Assembly (NCBI RefSeq): GCF_004564135.1
Contig: NZ_CP038255.1
Location: 528,501 to 592,500, forward strand
DNA from: Terasakiella sp. SH-1
GTDB taxonomy: Bacteria; Pseudomonadota; Alphaproteobacteria; Rhodospirillales; Terasakiellaceae
Reading direction: 5' to 3'
Length of the DNA: 64,000 bases
Shown here: positions 52,233 to 61,493 of the stretch, piece by piece
Numbering within the stretch: position 1 is the first letter of the stretch
Layout of the letters: every line of letters begins with the position of its first letter
Notes under the pieces: model-generated
The model's database searches: none
Seen by the model: only the letters and a program-made list of their open reading frames with translations
What the model was told of the DNA's origin: nothing
Position numbers and translations under genes: made by a program

Positions 52233-53365
52233 CAGCTTTTCTCCGCCATTGAAATCCAACGTTCTTCTTGATGGGCGCGTGCGCTGGCTTGTAACAGCTC
52301 AAGCCCTTCGTGGGCATGATCCCAGCCAAAGACGTACGGATTATCTATTCTGCCTGAGTTATTGAAGCTTTTCAGCGCATCGGCAATATCGCCATATAAA
52401 TTGGCAAAAGCTTCAATAAAACCACCAGGATGGCCGGGTTTGAAACGATCTCTGATTTCATCGGGATAGAGGCAGTTACCGCGATCATAAGTCAGTCGTG
52501 TGCTGTCTTTATTAAAAATATGCAGTCGTTCTGGTTCTTCCTGTACCCATTCAGCACTGGCCTGATCGCCAAACAGGCGTACGCGCATGCCGTTGCGATA
52601 GCCAAGGGCTGATTTACTGACCCACAGGTTTGCCCGGAAGTCTTGATTATATTTCACCCATAACCAGGCATCATCAATAATGCCGTCAAAGATACTGTCA
52701 TGGTGAAAATCGGCATTGACCGATTGAGGGGTAAGTTCGGTCAGGAAACCTGTGAGGTGATGGAGATGAACAGCCAAATCCAGCAGGATGGTCGGGACGT
52801 GACCATCTTGTAAGCGCCAGGCTTGTGGATGCATTTTTTCGCGAGCCTGAATGAAGGCGTCTGAGGGCATTTCAACCTGGACTTGTTTAAGTTTACCAAA
52901 TTGGCCCGATTTGACATGCTCGCGCAACACCCGCAACATGGGATAGCCGCTGTAATTAAAGGTCACGGCCAGAAAACCATTGCTGCGATCAAGGGCAGCT
53001 TTGATTTGTTGGGATTGTTCGATATCTGCGGCCATTGCCTTTTCACAGATGACTGGGATACCCGCATCCAACAAAGCACAGACGATATCGACATGGGTGG
53101 GGGTTGGTGTCAGCACAACCACAGCATCAAGCTTGCCTTTTTCCTGTGTAATGTAGTCTCGCCAATCTGTATACAGCCGATCAGACGAGATTTGCCAGCT
53201 CTTACCGGTTTTCGCACATTCCTCACTATTACGACTGAAACAGCCGGATACAACCTGCCAGCGTTGGTCAAGCTGACTGGCCGTCCAATGGGCGTAGCCG
53301 ACAGCGGAACTGAGCGAACCGCCGATGAAGCCAAGATTAAGTGCTGGTTTGTTTGTTATGGTCAC
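52232..53365 (-). CDS. Gfo/Idh/MocA-family oxidoreductase
   Basis: 377 residues. Nucleotide-binding LGFIGGSLSSAVGYAHW at 11-27 (a variant of GxGxxG), LTPTPTHVDIV, and the family's CEKAM (usually EKP), then a C-terminal alpha/beta domain with HVPTILLDLAVHLHHL. Uses NAD(P) to oxidise or reduce sugar hydroxyls. It lies between the pseG-pseH fusion and pseI and overlaps pseI by 1 base; it is not one of the six standard Pse enzymes, so it probably makes or modifies a pseudaminate derivative or its substituent. Confidence 0.85.
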   Translation of the reverse strand: MTITNKPALNLGFIGGSLSSAVGYAHWTASQLDQRWQVVSGCFSRNSEECAKTGKSWQISSDRLYTDWRDYITQEKGKLDAVVVLTPTPTHVDIVCALLDAGIPVICEKAMAADIEQSQQIKAALDRSNGFLAVTFNYSGYPMLRVLREHVKSGQFGKLKQVQVEMPSDAFIQAREKMHPQAWRLQDGHVPTILLDLAVHLHHLTGFLTELTPQSVNADFHHDSIFDGIIDDAWLWVKYNQDFRANLWVSKSALGYRNGMRVRLFGDQASAEWVQEEPERLHIFNKDSTRLTYDRGNCLYPDEIRDRFKPGHPGGFIEAFANLYGDIADALKSFNNSGRIDNPYVFGWDHAHEGLELLQASARAHQEERWISMAEKS

Positions 53366-53371
53366 GCGGTG

Positions 53372-54979
53372 TCATCCCTGTTCAGTCTTGATGACATAAT
53401 AGAAGTCTTGTGGCGAAGCACCATTGAAAAAATGCCCTGTAGCTTCGAAAAACGGATGGTTCGGTCCAATTTCAATAAAGCCCATGTAATCATTGAGTAA
53501 TTTGACAAATTTATTGTCACGTTGAATGACTGCCACCCACGGGACATTGGGGTGTTCTTTGGCGCAGTAATCGAGCTGCCAGGTCAGAGCGAGCAGGGCA
53601 TCTTGAAAATTTGTATCATCGGTGCACACAAACCAGCCACCGATCAGATAGTCCTGCTCCTGATAGGTGCGTTTTTCGTGCCAGATATAAAGGTTGGGTT
53701 GGTCGTCTTTTGACAGCAGGAAGTTGTCCCGTTTGTGGCTAAACCACCAGCCATAGTGATCCAGCTGAGAAATCGTGGCCGATTGCACCATGTTGGTGCG
53801 GTTGCTGTCCCGGTTGCGACTATTTAGATAGTGGTTAAGGTCGCAATCTGTGGCTTTGCGAATACTATGTTCGTCAGATAGTTTTTCTTCTTGAGGGTCT
53901 TTTGGGAAAGCTTTTTCGTTACTTAAATCTGTGGTTTTATTGAGTAAGGCATTGGCAATCCGTTTGCATCCCTGCCCATCAATGGGAAGGATAGCACTTT
54001 CTTCTAATGCCTGAAAACGTTCTGGCTGATCCATGACATGGCGCACAAAGGGGGCAATTCGGGTAAAGTCGTCTTTGCTCCACTTATTGAGATGGAAATA
54101 GTGGCCGATATCTTCCAAATGGTTGCGATTAATGTTTTGGCTTTCCGCAATGGAAAAGGTCAGTGCAGGGATGTTGAGAGATTTGACTTGATAAATCATC
54201 CCGCCAGCAGCCCCGATGAAAAGATCTGTTTGGTGAAGCTCTTCAAATAGATCGGTTTTTCCTTCAATCACGCTCACATTTTCATAGGATGAGATTGTTT
54301 GCAGGAAGGTTTCTTTATTCTTTGCCAAGGGGCCAATAACGGCAAAGATATGAAAGGTTCGATCCGCTAGAGCTTCGGAATTTTCCAAATCATTTAAAAT
54401 TAATTGTAAGAAGTTCAGATCTCCCCCTCCCCCCATGGATAAGAGGATACTAAAGGGACGGTTTGCATTTTTCTGCAAATGGGATCTGTTAAATTTATCG
54501 GGTAAAATCACATAGTGTGGGCCAAGCAGTTTAGTGGCATGGTCGGGAAGCAGGTTGTCATAGGTGTGTAATGTCTCTGGCCCGTTCCATGACATATCAA
54601 TCAAATAATCACAGGTGTGTTCACGTTTCAGGTCATCAATACAACAAAGCTTTAATCCCTGTGAGGTGATCGCTTCTTCCCAGCTTTTCCCAAGCCTGTA
54701 ATCATCAAGGATAATGAAGTCTGGCGTCAGTTTGTCCTGACAAAGGTGTAGAAAATGCTCAGCATCTATGGTGGGATTGAGGTCTGACGGAATGGTGTCA
54801 TAGAGGCTATAATAGGTAAAGCCCTGAAGATAAGGCAGGATAAGATCTTCTACTGTATCTAGAACAAAGATGCAGGTACATTCCCGGCGTTTAAATTCTT
54901 GGGCGAGCTGTATGCAGCGATAGAGGTGGCCGATCCCGGTTTTTGAACTTGCATTTGTTCTAAATACAAGTCGTTGCAT
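53372..54979 (-). CDS. PseG-PseH fusion: UDP-sugar hydrolase plus N-acetyltransferase
   Basis: 535 residues. Residues 1-345 are PseG (removes UDP from UDP-2,4-diacetamido-2,4,6-trideoxy-altrose): FRTNASSKTGIGHLYRC with His18, FIILDDYRLGK, LLSMGGGGDLN and FIGAAGGMIYQVKSL are its marks. After a polar linker (about 345-370) residues 372-535 form a GNAT acetyltransferase of PseH type: IRKATDCDLNHYLNSRNRDS, then NRTNMVQSATISQLDHYGWW, and IGGWFVCTDD. The fusion would join the 4-N-acetylation and UDP removal, which are neighbouring steps. It overlaps pseF by 1 base (TAATG). Confidence 0.88.
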   Translation of the reverse strand: MQRLVFRTNASSKTGIGHLYRCIQLAQEFKRRECTCIFVLDTVEDLILPYLQGFTYYSLYDTIPSDLNPTIDAEHFLHLCQDKLTPDFIILDDYRLGKSWEEAITSQGLKLCCIDDLKREHTCDYLIDMSWNGPETLHTYDNLLPDHATKLLGPHYVILPDKFNRSHLQKNANRPFSILLSMGGGGDLNFLQLILNDLENSEALADRTFHIFAVIGPLAKNKETFLQTISSYENVSVIEGKTDLFEELHQTDLFIGAAGGMIYQVKSLNIPALTFSIAESQNINRNHLEDIGHYFHLNKWSKDDFTRIAPFVRHVMDQPERFQALEESAILPIDGQGCKRIANALLNKTTDLSNEKAFPKDPQEEKLSDEHSIRKATDCDLNHYLNSRNRDSNRTNMVQSATISQLDHYGWWFSHKRDNFLLSKDDQPNLYIWHEKRTYQEQDYLIGGWFVCTDDTNFQDALLALTWQLDYCAKEHPNVPWVAVIQRDNKFVKLLNDYMGFIEIGPNHPFFEATGHFFNGASPQDFYYVIKTEQG

Positions 54980-55686
54980 TATTCGATATCCTGTTGCTGA
55001 AGTTGTTGTACTTTATACATGATTTCTGCCCGTATCCAGTCTTGCGGTGTGTCGATATCCTGTACTTCATGGCCTGGGAGAATATAGGGCAGTGTATGTG
55101 CCCCCCAGCCAGGTGTATCTAGTTCGGGTGCATCTATTTTCTGCCAGCTAAATTGGCCGGCATCATGATAGGCTTTTTCAAGATCTTGTGAACGACTAGT
55201 GAAATGTTCGGGCTGGAACATCGCAACATCGCCTGCTGGTGAAATCTTAATGGCGCGTTGGATCGGAAAGACGAATTCCGTAACTGAAACACAGGAAAAC
55301 TTTTTGGGTGTTTCAAGAAGGCGTTGATAAGATTCTTGAATAGATTGAGCGCGAACAAACGGGGCCGTTGCCAGTAAAAGACACAGATAGTCGGGACATG
55401 AACCTTTCTTTTCCAGCCAATCTAAGAGATGGTCTATGACGGGACCGATATCGGTATGGTCACCAGAAAGTTCTTTTGGCCTCAGGAAAGGGACTTCGGC
55501 ACCATAGAATTTTGCAATCTCTGCAATTTTTTCATCATCGGTTGAAACAAACACATGATCGAAACAGTCGCTTTTCAGGGCTGCTTCGATGGAATAGGCG
55601 ATAATGGGTTTACCACAAAAATCTTTGATGTTTTTGCGCGGGATACGTTTGCTCCCGCCACGGGCTGGAATGATACAGATATTAAT
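54979..55686 (-). CDS. pseF: CMP-pseudaminate cytidylyltransferase PseF, apparently AUU start
   Basis: Activates pseudaminic acid with CTP. In frame upstream of the first ATG (55554) the sequence encodes NICIIPARGGSKRIPRKNI, then KDFCGKPIIAYSIEAALKS, the essential nucleotide-binding N-terminus, so the gene must start near 55686. The only in-frame codons after the stop at 55698-55700 are ATA GGT GCT GTC ATT; ATT at 55686 sits where homologues have ATG (MNICIIPARGGSKR) and AGGTG lies 7 bases upstream. That gives 235 aa, the normal size. It begins 17 bases after flgL, linking the pse genes to the hook-filament junction genes. Confidence 0.85.
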   Translation of the reverse strand: MNICIIPARGGSKRIPRKNIKDFCGKPIIAYSIEAALKSDCFDHVFVSTDDEKIAEIAKFYGAEVPFLRPKELSGDHTDIGPVIDHLLDWLEKKGSCPDYLCLLLATAPFVRAQSIQESYQRLLETPKKFSCVSVTEFVFPIQRAIKISPAGDVAMFQPEHFTSRSQDLEKAYHDAGQFSWQKIDAPELDTPGWGAHTLPYILPGHEVQDIDTPQDWIRAEIMYKVQQLQQQDIE

Positions 55687-55702
55687 GACAGCACCTATTT
55701 AC

Positions 55703-57226
55703 TTAGAGATACTGAGACAGGTTGAGCTTCTGTGTTCTGGACAAGACCTGATAGGACGCTTGTAAGGCGCGCTCGATATCCATCAATCCTGTCGTGGCTT
55801 CCAGCATATCGACATCTTCAATGTTAGACACGTTATTGAGAAGATATCCGATCATATCTTCTTCACGCTCAATTGAACTCTTGATTTGCTGGCGGGCAAA
55901 GGCACCATTAAAACGAAGTTGTTCAATACTATCGGTTTCTTCTGTTCCATAAGGCGGGGTACCGTCTGTTGGGAAATCTAGTGCAGAATCCAGTAACCAG
56001 AGGGCGTCTTCTGTCCGACCTGTGTTTTGGTCCAACCCTCCAGCACTGCCAAATTCCCCTTGGGCAATGATGGCCAAGCCTCGGATGGCTTTGTCAAAGG
56101 CTGGGTTTAGGGCATTTGTATCCAAATCAATGGTTCGGTTTTTATCAATGCGATGCTGAATTTCCATCTGGTCACCACCATAATAATCAGCCATGGTGAT
56201 GGTACCCGTGTCATTCGTGCCAGCAGTTGCGGTTTTCTGTTCAACTGTAAGGGAACTACCATCAGCACTGACAGATGAAATTGTTACCGTCATATTGTTG
56301 TTGCCACTACCCGAAGCAATTTCAAGAGTTGCAGGGATTTCAATGTCATTAAATGTCCCTGCCCCTGAAGCCGCCGTAATCGTATTACCTGAATAGGTCA
56401 TGCTGTCGGAAATAATCGTATCGCGATCTGATCCCTTTTTAATGGTAAAAGTGTCTGAAGAGGTTTCATCCGTAAAGTCTTTACGGGCAACACGGATATA
56501 GCCAGTTGTCGTGTCAACGGCAGTGACCGTCCAACGTCCGTCATTGGCCGTATCGCTTAATTCAATATCTGCACCAACGGTGAAATTACTGTAATCCGCA
56601 GCAGCATAAGAGGAAATATCAATTTCCATATATTGGTTGTTACCTGTACCGCCCAGGGTGAAATCAAAATCAGCACTGACGCCAAATTCAGCAATATGGG
56701 CATCACGGGATTCCGGATATTTAAGCGTGTCGCCATTCCATTTTTCCTGAAATTCCGCAATGTCTTTTCCCAGACCCAGATCAACAGAACGTTGGGCCGT
56801 ACGAGAACCGGAAAAGAGATAACGTCCGGCAACGGTTTCATTCAAGAAACCCTGAATATCACGCAAGGCTTGGTAAGCAAATTTCTGAACCTGTTCGACT
56901 TGTTCTGCATCGCGACGCTCACCTGCACCATAATCAGAAATCATGTCGTACATATTGCGGATGGTATCTTCCACACCGACAAGGGCAATGTCGGTGGACT
57001 GTAGGCGTAAGTCTACGACTTCGTTGTTATCAATGAAGCGCTGGGATTGAGCCGCCAAATGTTCCAATTGGACCACACGGCCAGACTGGTCTGGAATGCC
57101 CATATAGTCTTGTGTCTTCTTCTCAGTCGCTACAGACATCTGGGAATCAAAGAGGTTTTGTTGCAGCTTGAACAAATGCGAGTTCAAGAGCGTATGATGT
57201 GCCATATTTGCAAGTCTAATAGCCAT
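55703..57226 (-). CDS. flgL: flagellar hook-associated protein 3, FlgL
   Basis: Hook-filament junction protein exported before filament growth. Flagellin-like N-terminus (NSHLFKLQQNLFDSQMSVAT, GIPDQSGRVVQLEHL) with NETVAGRYLFSGSRT typical of FlgL, and C-terminal helix LMDIERALQASYQVLSRTQKLNLSQYL. At 507 residues it is longer than the common 300-350; the excess is a Thr/Ser/Gly/Asp-rich beta-type middle (about 190-390), a likely surface-exposed insert. It starts 11 bases after flgK. Confidence 0.93.
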   Translation of the reverse strand: MAIRLANMAHHTLLNSHLFKLQQNLFDSQMSVATEKKTQDYMGIPDQSGRVVQLEHLAAQSQRFIDNNEVVDLRLQSTDIALVGVEDTIRNMYDMISDYGAGERRDAEQVEQVQKFAYQALRDIQGFLNETVAGRYLFSGSRTAQRSVDLGLGKDIAEFQEKWNGDTLKYPESRDAHIAEFGVSADFDFTLGGTGNNQYMEIDISSYAAADYSNFTVGADIELSDTANDGRWTVTAVDTTTGYIRVARKDFTDETSSDTFTIKKGSDRDTIISDSMTYSGNTITAASGAGTFNDIEIPATLEIASGSGNNNMTVTISSVSADGSSLTVEQKTATAGTNDTGTITMADYYGGDQMEIQHRIDKNRTIDLDTNALNPAFDKAIRGLAIIAQGEFGSAGGLDQNTGRTEDALWLLDSALDFPTDGTPPYGTEETDSIEQLRFNGAFARQQIKSSIEREEDMIGYLLNNVSNIEDVDMLEATTGLMDIERALQASYQVLSRTQKLNLSQYL

Positions 57227-57237
57227 TTTCTAACTCC

Positions 57238-59406
57238 TTATCTCACGGCCCCTTCTAGGGTGTCGAACATGCTTTGGATCACGCTGATTACACGTGCTGC
57301 TGCTGCGTAGGCTTGTTCATACAAGATCAATTGTGACAGTTCTTCGTCAAGGTTTACACCTTTTTCTGAATCGCTGCGGTTGGTCAGACTATTCACCAAG
57401 GCTTCCTGAATTTCCACATCCAGCTCATTGTTAGCCGCATGGGAAGAGTTCAGTGATAAAATAGAGGATGCATATTGGTGAATGGTTGCTGTTGTATCAC
57501 TCAACCCGCCGGACTGGTCAAAAGACAGGGAGGAATTGAATGTTTCTGCCATGGCCGAAGCGGTGTAGTTATCCCCGGCACTGACATAATATTCCCCCCC
57601 TGTGCCAAGAGAAGCATCCCAACGCAGAATACCACGCGAGATGTTACCCGGAGTGGAGCTGATATCGCTTCGGACTTTTAAAGAACTCGCTGTTCTGACG
57701 TCGGCGACTTCAAAGTCTGTATTGCTGACGAAGCTGCCGAAATCCTGCACAATATTCATATTGTGACCATCTTCGTTGGTGATGCGCAGGCGTTTGCCAT
57801 CCCCTTCGGAGATTAAGGTTGCGCGAACACCGATATTCGCCGAATTAATCAGGGAAGTAATGTTTTCCAGATTACCTGAAATGGGAACCGACCCCATAGA
57901 ATTCAGGCTCCCTGTTGAATCATCATAAAATGTTAGGGTCGATCCACTTTCTGTATAGTTTTCTGATAAAACGCCTGTTTGGAAAATATTGGACCCTAAA
58001 TCATCAGTATAGAAATCGTTCAAGCCGAAGAAATCGGAAAAACCGTTGTGGGTTTTGGAAAGATTTGTTCCATCAGCATAGAAATTAACAGTTGCATCAG
58101 ACATGGCATCACCGAGACCAGTTCCTGTTTGGTCGCGCATGCTGAGGTAGCGGTCTGTGTTGGACAGCTCGATTTGTAATTTACCATCGACAAAGGAGGC
58201 TGTGCCGCCGCCTGCATTTGCATCAAGCCAGCTGTCAACCGTGGTTGCGAGATTATCCAGTGTCCATGGACCTGCACCGTGGTCTGTTGTGAGCTGAGTG
58301 GACAGGGAGACACTTGCTACTTGGTTGCCGTCTCCATCCATAACGGCAAGACGGGTATCGCCACTACCAAAGGCAAATTTTTGTGCAGATGAATCCAAAA
58401 AGGCTGTGGACCCCTGAAGACTATTAAGGCCAGGGAAGGCAACACCACGGTTATGTACTGCATTCATATTGTCACGCAATTGGGCGGCCAGATGGTCGAT
58501 TTCTGCCTGCATTTCCTGAAGCTTGGTATCGCGCATCTCGATAAGCCCTTTGAGCTGACCGGCTTGGATATCATCGGTGATATCATTGGCTTCTACAGCT
58601 GAGCCTACATAGACCCCGGAAAAATCACCTTCTTCATGGGTGGTTGTCGCACTAACACTGGCCCCCCTATTATGGCTCATCCCAATTGATTCCTGGTCAA
58701 CCAGTACGGTTCCGCCTTTGGTGAAGATGGACATTTCGCCATTGCTGCGCTCAAAATAGGTGATGTCAACTAGTTTCGATAATTCGTTGATTGATTGGTC
58801 ACGTTTATCCAGAAGGGAGGAAATATCCTGATTGGCAACATCGTTTCTTACGATTTTATGGTTCAGGTCGGCAATTTCACCCAAATGGTTATCAATTTCC
58901 AGTACAGCCTGATGGATTTCATCATCGGCTTGTTTACGCAGGTCCTGTAGGGTGTCAGTCATGTCCTGAAGTTGCAAGGCGACGTTTTCTGCCCAACGGA
59001 CCACTTCACTTTGTTCAAGAGAACGTTCCGGGGTCACTGAGAGCATTTCCATGGATGTGTTCAGCTCGGAAATTGTATGGGCGATGGAACTGTTGTCACC
59101 GGGGGAGCCAAACAATTCCTGCATGCGGTTATAAAATTCCGTTTGGGAACTGATCTTATGCAGGTCCATGGTTTCATCGCGCACATCACGAAGAAGTTCT
59201 TCGTTCACAGCACGTTGAACATCTGCCACATTGACCCCAACCCCGACACCAGCCAGGATATTGGTCTCAAATTGGACAATCTTTCGTGAATAGCCTTCGG
59301 TATTGGCGTTGGCTACGTTGTCTGAAACCGTCCCCAGCGCGCTCTGTGTGGCGAGAAGGCCACCGGCTGCGGTGTGGAGTGCAAGAGTGATTGTACCAGC
59401 AGACAT
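57238..59406 (-). CDS. flgK: flagellar hook-associated protein 1, FlgK
   Basis: 722 residues. N-terminal ALHTAAGGLLATQSALGTVS and DNVANANTEGYSRKIVQFET, then LLRDVRDETMDLHKISSQTEF (FlgK mark), a long variable middle and C-terminal NLDEELSQLILYEQAYAAAA then RVISVIQSMFDTL. Forms the first junction ring above the hook. It is preceded by the flgN-like gene (28-base gap) that may encode its chaperone. Confidence 0.95.
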   Translation of the reverse strand: MSAGTITLALHTAAGGLLATQSALGTVSDNVANANTEGYSRKIVQFETNILAGVGVGVNVADVQRAVNEELLRDVRDETMDLHKISSQTEFYNRMQELFGSPGDNSSIAHTISELNTSMEMLSVTPERSLEQSEVVRWAENVALQLQDMTDTLQDLRKQADDEIHQAVLEIDNHLGEIADLNHKIVRNDVANQDISSLLDKRDQSINELSKLVDITYFERSNGEMSIFTKGGTVLVDQESIGMSHNRGASVSATTTHEEGDFSGVYVGSAVEANDITDDIQAGQLKGLIEMRDTKLQEMQAEIDHLAAQLRDNMNAVHNRGVAFPGLNSLQGSTAFLDSSAQKFAFGSGDTRLAVMDGDGNQVASVSLSTQLTTDHGAGPWTLDNLATTVDSWLDANAGGGTASFVDGKLQIELSNTDRYLSMRDQTGTGLGDAMSDATVNFYADGTNLSKTHNGFSDFFGLNDFYTDDLGSNIFQTGVLSENYTESGSTLTFYDDSTGSLNSMGSVPISGNLENITSLINSANIGVRATLISEGDGKRLRITNEDGHNMNIVQDFGSFVSNTDFEVADVRTASSLKVRSDISSTPGNISRGILRWDASLGTGGEYYVSAGDNYTASAMAETFNSSLSFDQSGGLSDTTATIHQYASSILSLNSSHAANNELDVEIQEALVNSLTNRSDSEKGVNLDEELSQLILYEQAYAAAARVISVIQSMFDTLEGAVR

Positions 59407-59434
59407 AACTTGTCCCCTTAGTTCTTAAAAATGA

Positions 59435-59866
59435 TTACAGGCTCTCGTTCAAGGAGATCGGTGCGGTTGCTTCCGCTTTTACTCCGACATTCGCAGCGGC
59501 ATTATAGGTGCCGGAATGCGGCGTCAATTTTTGGGCAACATCGGCAAAACGTTCCAGCACACGGCGGTTCAGGTCCATATGGAGCTTGAGCATACGGGCG
59601 TTAATTTCGACCAGTTTGTCCATTTCACGGCTGACTTCCTTGAGGTGCGTTTGCAGGTCTTCATCAACCTTTTTCAGTTCTGCCGCATTTTGGGAAACTG
59701 CGCGGGTATGGCGTTCATAAAGGCGGCTCATCTTGTCTTTTTCCACCATGGTTTCCATCAGGACATGGGGAGTTTGCGCTTCAAGTGCTTCGTTTTCTTT
59801 ATTCAGGATTTCAATCATGCGCTCGCAGATAAAAATCAGTTCATTTACGCGTTCTGTCATATCCAT
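59435..59866 (-). CDS. FlgN-like flagellar export chaperone
   Basis: 143 residues from ATG 59866 (AAGGA 9 bases upstream); longer frames upstream run into flgJ. All-helical and highly charged (VNELIFICERMIEILNKENE, then LKKVDEDLQTHLKEVSREMD), with the extended coiled-coil pattern of FlgN, the cytoplasmic chaperone of FlgK and FlgL. The next two genes downstream are flgK and flgL, the expected clients. Sequence identity within the FlgN family is weak, so the call leans on context. Confidence 0.75.
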   Translation of the reverse strand: MDMTERVNELIFICERMIEILNKENEALEAQTPHVLMETMVEKDKMSRLYERHTRAVSQNAAELKKVDEDLQTHLKEVSREMDKLVEINARMLKLHMDLNRRVLERFADVAQKLTPHSGTYNAAANVGVKAEATAPISLNESL

Positions 59867-59868
59867 GA

Positions 59869-60264
59869 TTAAAGTCCTTCCTGTGCACGTAACAATTGAC
59901 GTTCGATATGATCGGCCAAGCCAATGCCGCCGGATTTGGCGATGGCTTTGCCATATTCGCTGACAAGCATGCCTTGCCACATTTTTTCTGCATGACCGCC
60001 GCTAAAGGGTTCTTCTGCCTGAATGCCTTCAAACATGGGTTGAAGCATTTGACCGAGGAACTGGGCTTCAAACTCCTGTGCTGTTTCCTTGATTTTACGA
60101 CGTTGCATCACATCAAGGTGAGTTGGATCCATGCGCTGTTGTTTTGAAAGCGCTTTGGCAAAAGAATTTTCGTTTTGGGTCGGTGTTGCAACAGTTGCTG
60201 GCGCTGTGGCCTGTGCGTTCTGATAGGCCAGTTGTGCCTGTGACATGATGGATAGGTCGCTCAT
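59869..60264 (-). CDS. flgJ: FlgJ-like rod-binding protein (no muramidase domain)
   Basis: 131 residues matching only the N-terminal rod-capping part of FlgJ: TAQEFEAQFLGQMLQPMFEG then MLVSEYGKAIAKSGGIGLADHIERQLL. The C-terminal peptidoglycan hydrolase of enterobacterial FlgJ is absent, as is usual in alphaproteobacteria, where a separate enzyme is used. It overlaps flgI by one base (TAATG) and is followed 2 bases later by the flgN-like gene. Confidence 0.88.
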   Translation of the reverse strand: MSDLSIMSQAQLAYQNAQATAPATVATPTQNENSFAKALSKQQRMDPTHLDVMQRRKIKETAQEFEAQFLGQMLQPMFEGIQAEEPFSGGHAEKMWQGMLVSEYGKAIAKSGGIGLADHIERQLLRAQEGL

Positions 60265-61448
60265 TACATCACCTCAATTTTGGCTTGCAGGGCACCGGCG
60301 GCTTTGATCGCTTGTAAGATAGTGATCATGTCACGCGGGCCAATTCCCAAGGCGTTCAGGCCATTGACCAATTCTTGCAGGGATACCCCATCATCCAGAA
60401 CGGTCAGTTTTTTCTCTTCGCCTTCATCCACATCAACGGCTGTACGGTCTACTGTTGTTGTTTCTCCGGTTTCAGCAAAGGGGCCGGGTTGGGAAACCTG
60501 TTGGTTTTCGGTAATACGGATGGTCAAGCTACCTTGGGCAATCGCAACAGTACTGATGCGGACATTTTCACCCATCACGATGGTGCCTGTGGTTTCATCA
60601 ATGACCACACGGGCCATTTGGTCGGGTTCCACACGCAGTTGTTCAATATCTGTCAACAGATTGACTACATTGCCGTCATAACGGTCCGGGATTTCCAGCT
60701 GTACGGTCCCCGGGTCTGTCGGGCGTGAAGAGCTTGTCCCCAAGAAGGCGTTGATGGCCTGGGAAACGCGACGTGCTGTCGTAAAGTCAGGATTGCGCAA
60801 AGACAGTTTCACGCTGTCCATTTGTGCCATTTCAAATTGCAGTTCACGTTCAATAATCGCCCCATTGGCAATACGACCAGATGTCGGTACACCTTTGGTC
60901 ACTGCTTCGGCGTTTCCGGCTGCAGCAAAACCACCAACGGCCAATTGACCTTGGGCAACGGCGTAGACTTCGCCATCTGCACCGATCAGGGGCGTTACCA
61001 ATAAAGTTCCACCCATCAGGCTGCTGGCGTCACCCAGTGCGCTGACAGTCACATCAATGCGTGAACCTTGGCGGGCAAAGGGTTTTAAGGCAGCTGTTAC
61101 CATAACGGCAGCAACGTTTTTACTGTCGAGACCGGATTCTGTTGGTTTGACACCGAGGCGTTCCAGCATGGACAGCAGGCTTTGTTTGGTAAAGTGACCA
61201 TCGGCCAAACCATCGCCTGTTCCATTGAGACCAACGACCAGACCATAGCCAACCAGCATGTTGTCACGCACGCCTTCAAAGGTCACGATATCTTTGATGC
61301 GTGAAGAGGCATTGGCATTGTTCGCGTTTAACAATAGAACGGTCATCAGTACAATGCTGATTCCCAGCAACCAGGCGGCAAACAGCTTCTTGGTTGTTTC
61401 TAAAGCGCTCATAAACGCAATTTCAGTTCTCTTTGTTTCGGCAGTCAT
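60264..61448 (-). CDS. flgI: flagellar P-ring protein FlgI
   Basis: 394 residues; after a hydrophilic N-terminal stretch, a signal peptide core (WLLGISIVLMTVLLLNANNANA) directs it to the periplasm, where it forms the P ring. Family marks: RIKDIVTFEGVRDNMLVGYG, LVVGLNGTGDG, NVAAVMVTAALKPFARQGSR, IDVTVSALGDASSLMGGTLL and the ending AIKAAGALQAKIEVM. First gene of the long leftward unit, with a sigma-54 promoter 46 bases upstream. Confidence 0.96.
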   Translation of the reverse strand: MTAETKRTEIAFMSALETTKKLFAAWLLGISIVLMTVLLLNANNANASSRIKDIVTFEGVRDNMLVGYGLVVGLNGTGDGLADGHFTKQSLLSMLERLGVKPTESGLDSKNVAAVMVTAALKPFARQGSRIDVTVSALGDASSLMGGTLLVTPLIGADGEVYAVAQGQLAVGGFAAAGNAEAVTKGVPTSGRIANGAIIERELQFEMAQMDSVKLSLRNPDFTTARRVSQAINAFLGTSSSRPTDPGTVQLEIPDRYDGNVVNLLTDIEQLRVEPDQMARVVIDETTGTIVMGENVRISTVAIAQGSLTIRITENQQVSQPGPFAETGETTTVDRTAVDVDEGEEKKLTVLDDGVSLQELVNGLNALGIGPRDMITILQAIKAAGALQAKIEVM

Positions 61449-61493
61449 GGTTTTCTCATCTTGTTGCCGTTTAAACTAATTTGTCCTTTTAAT

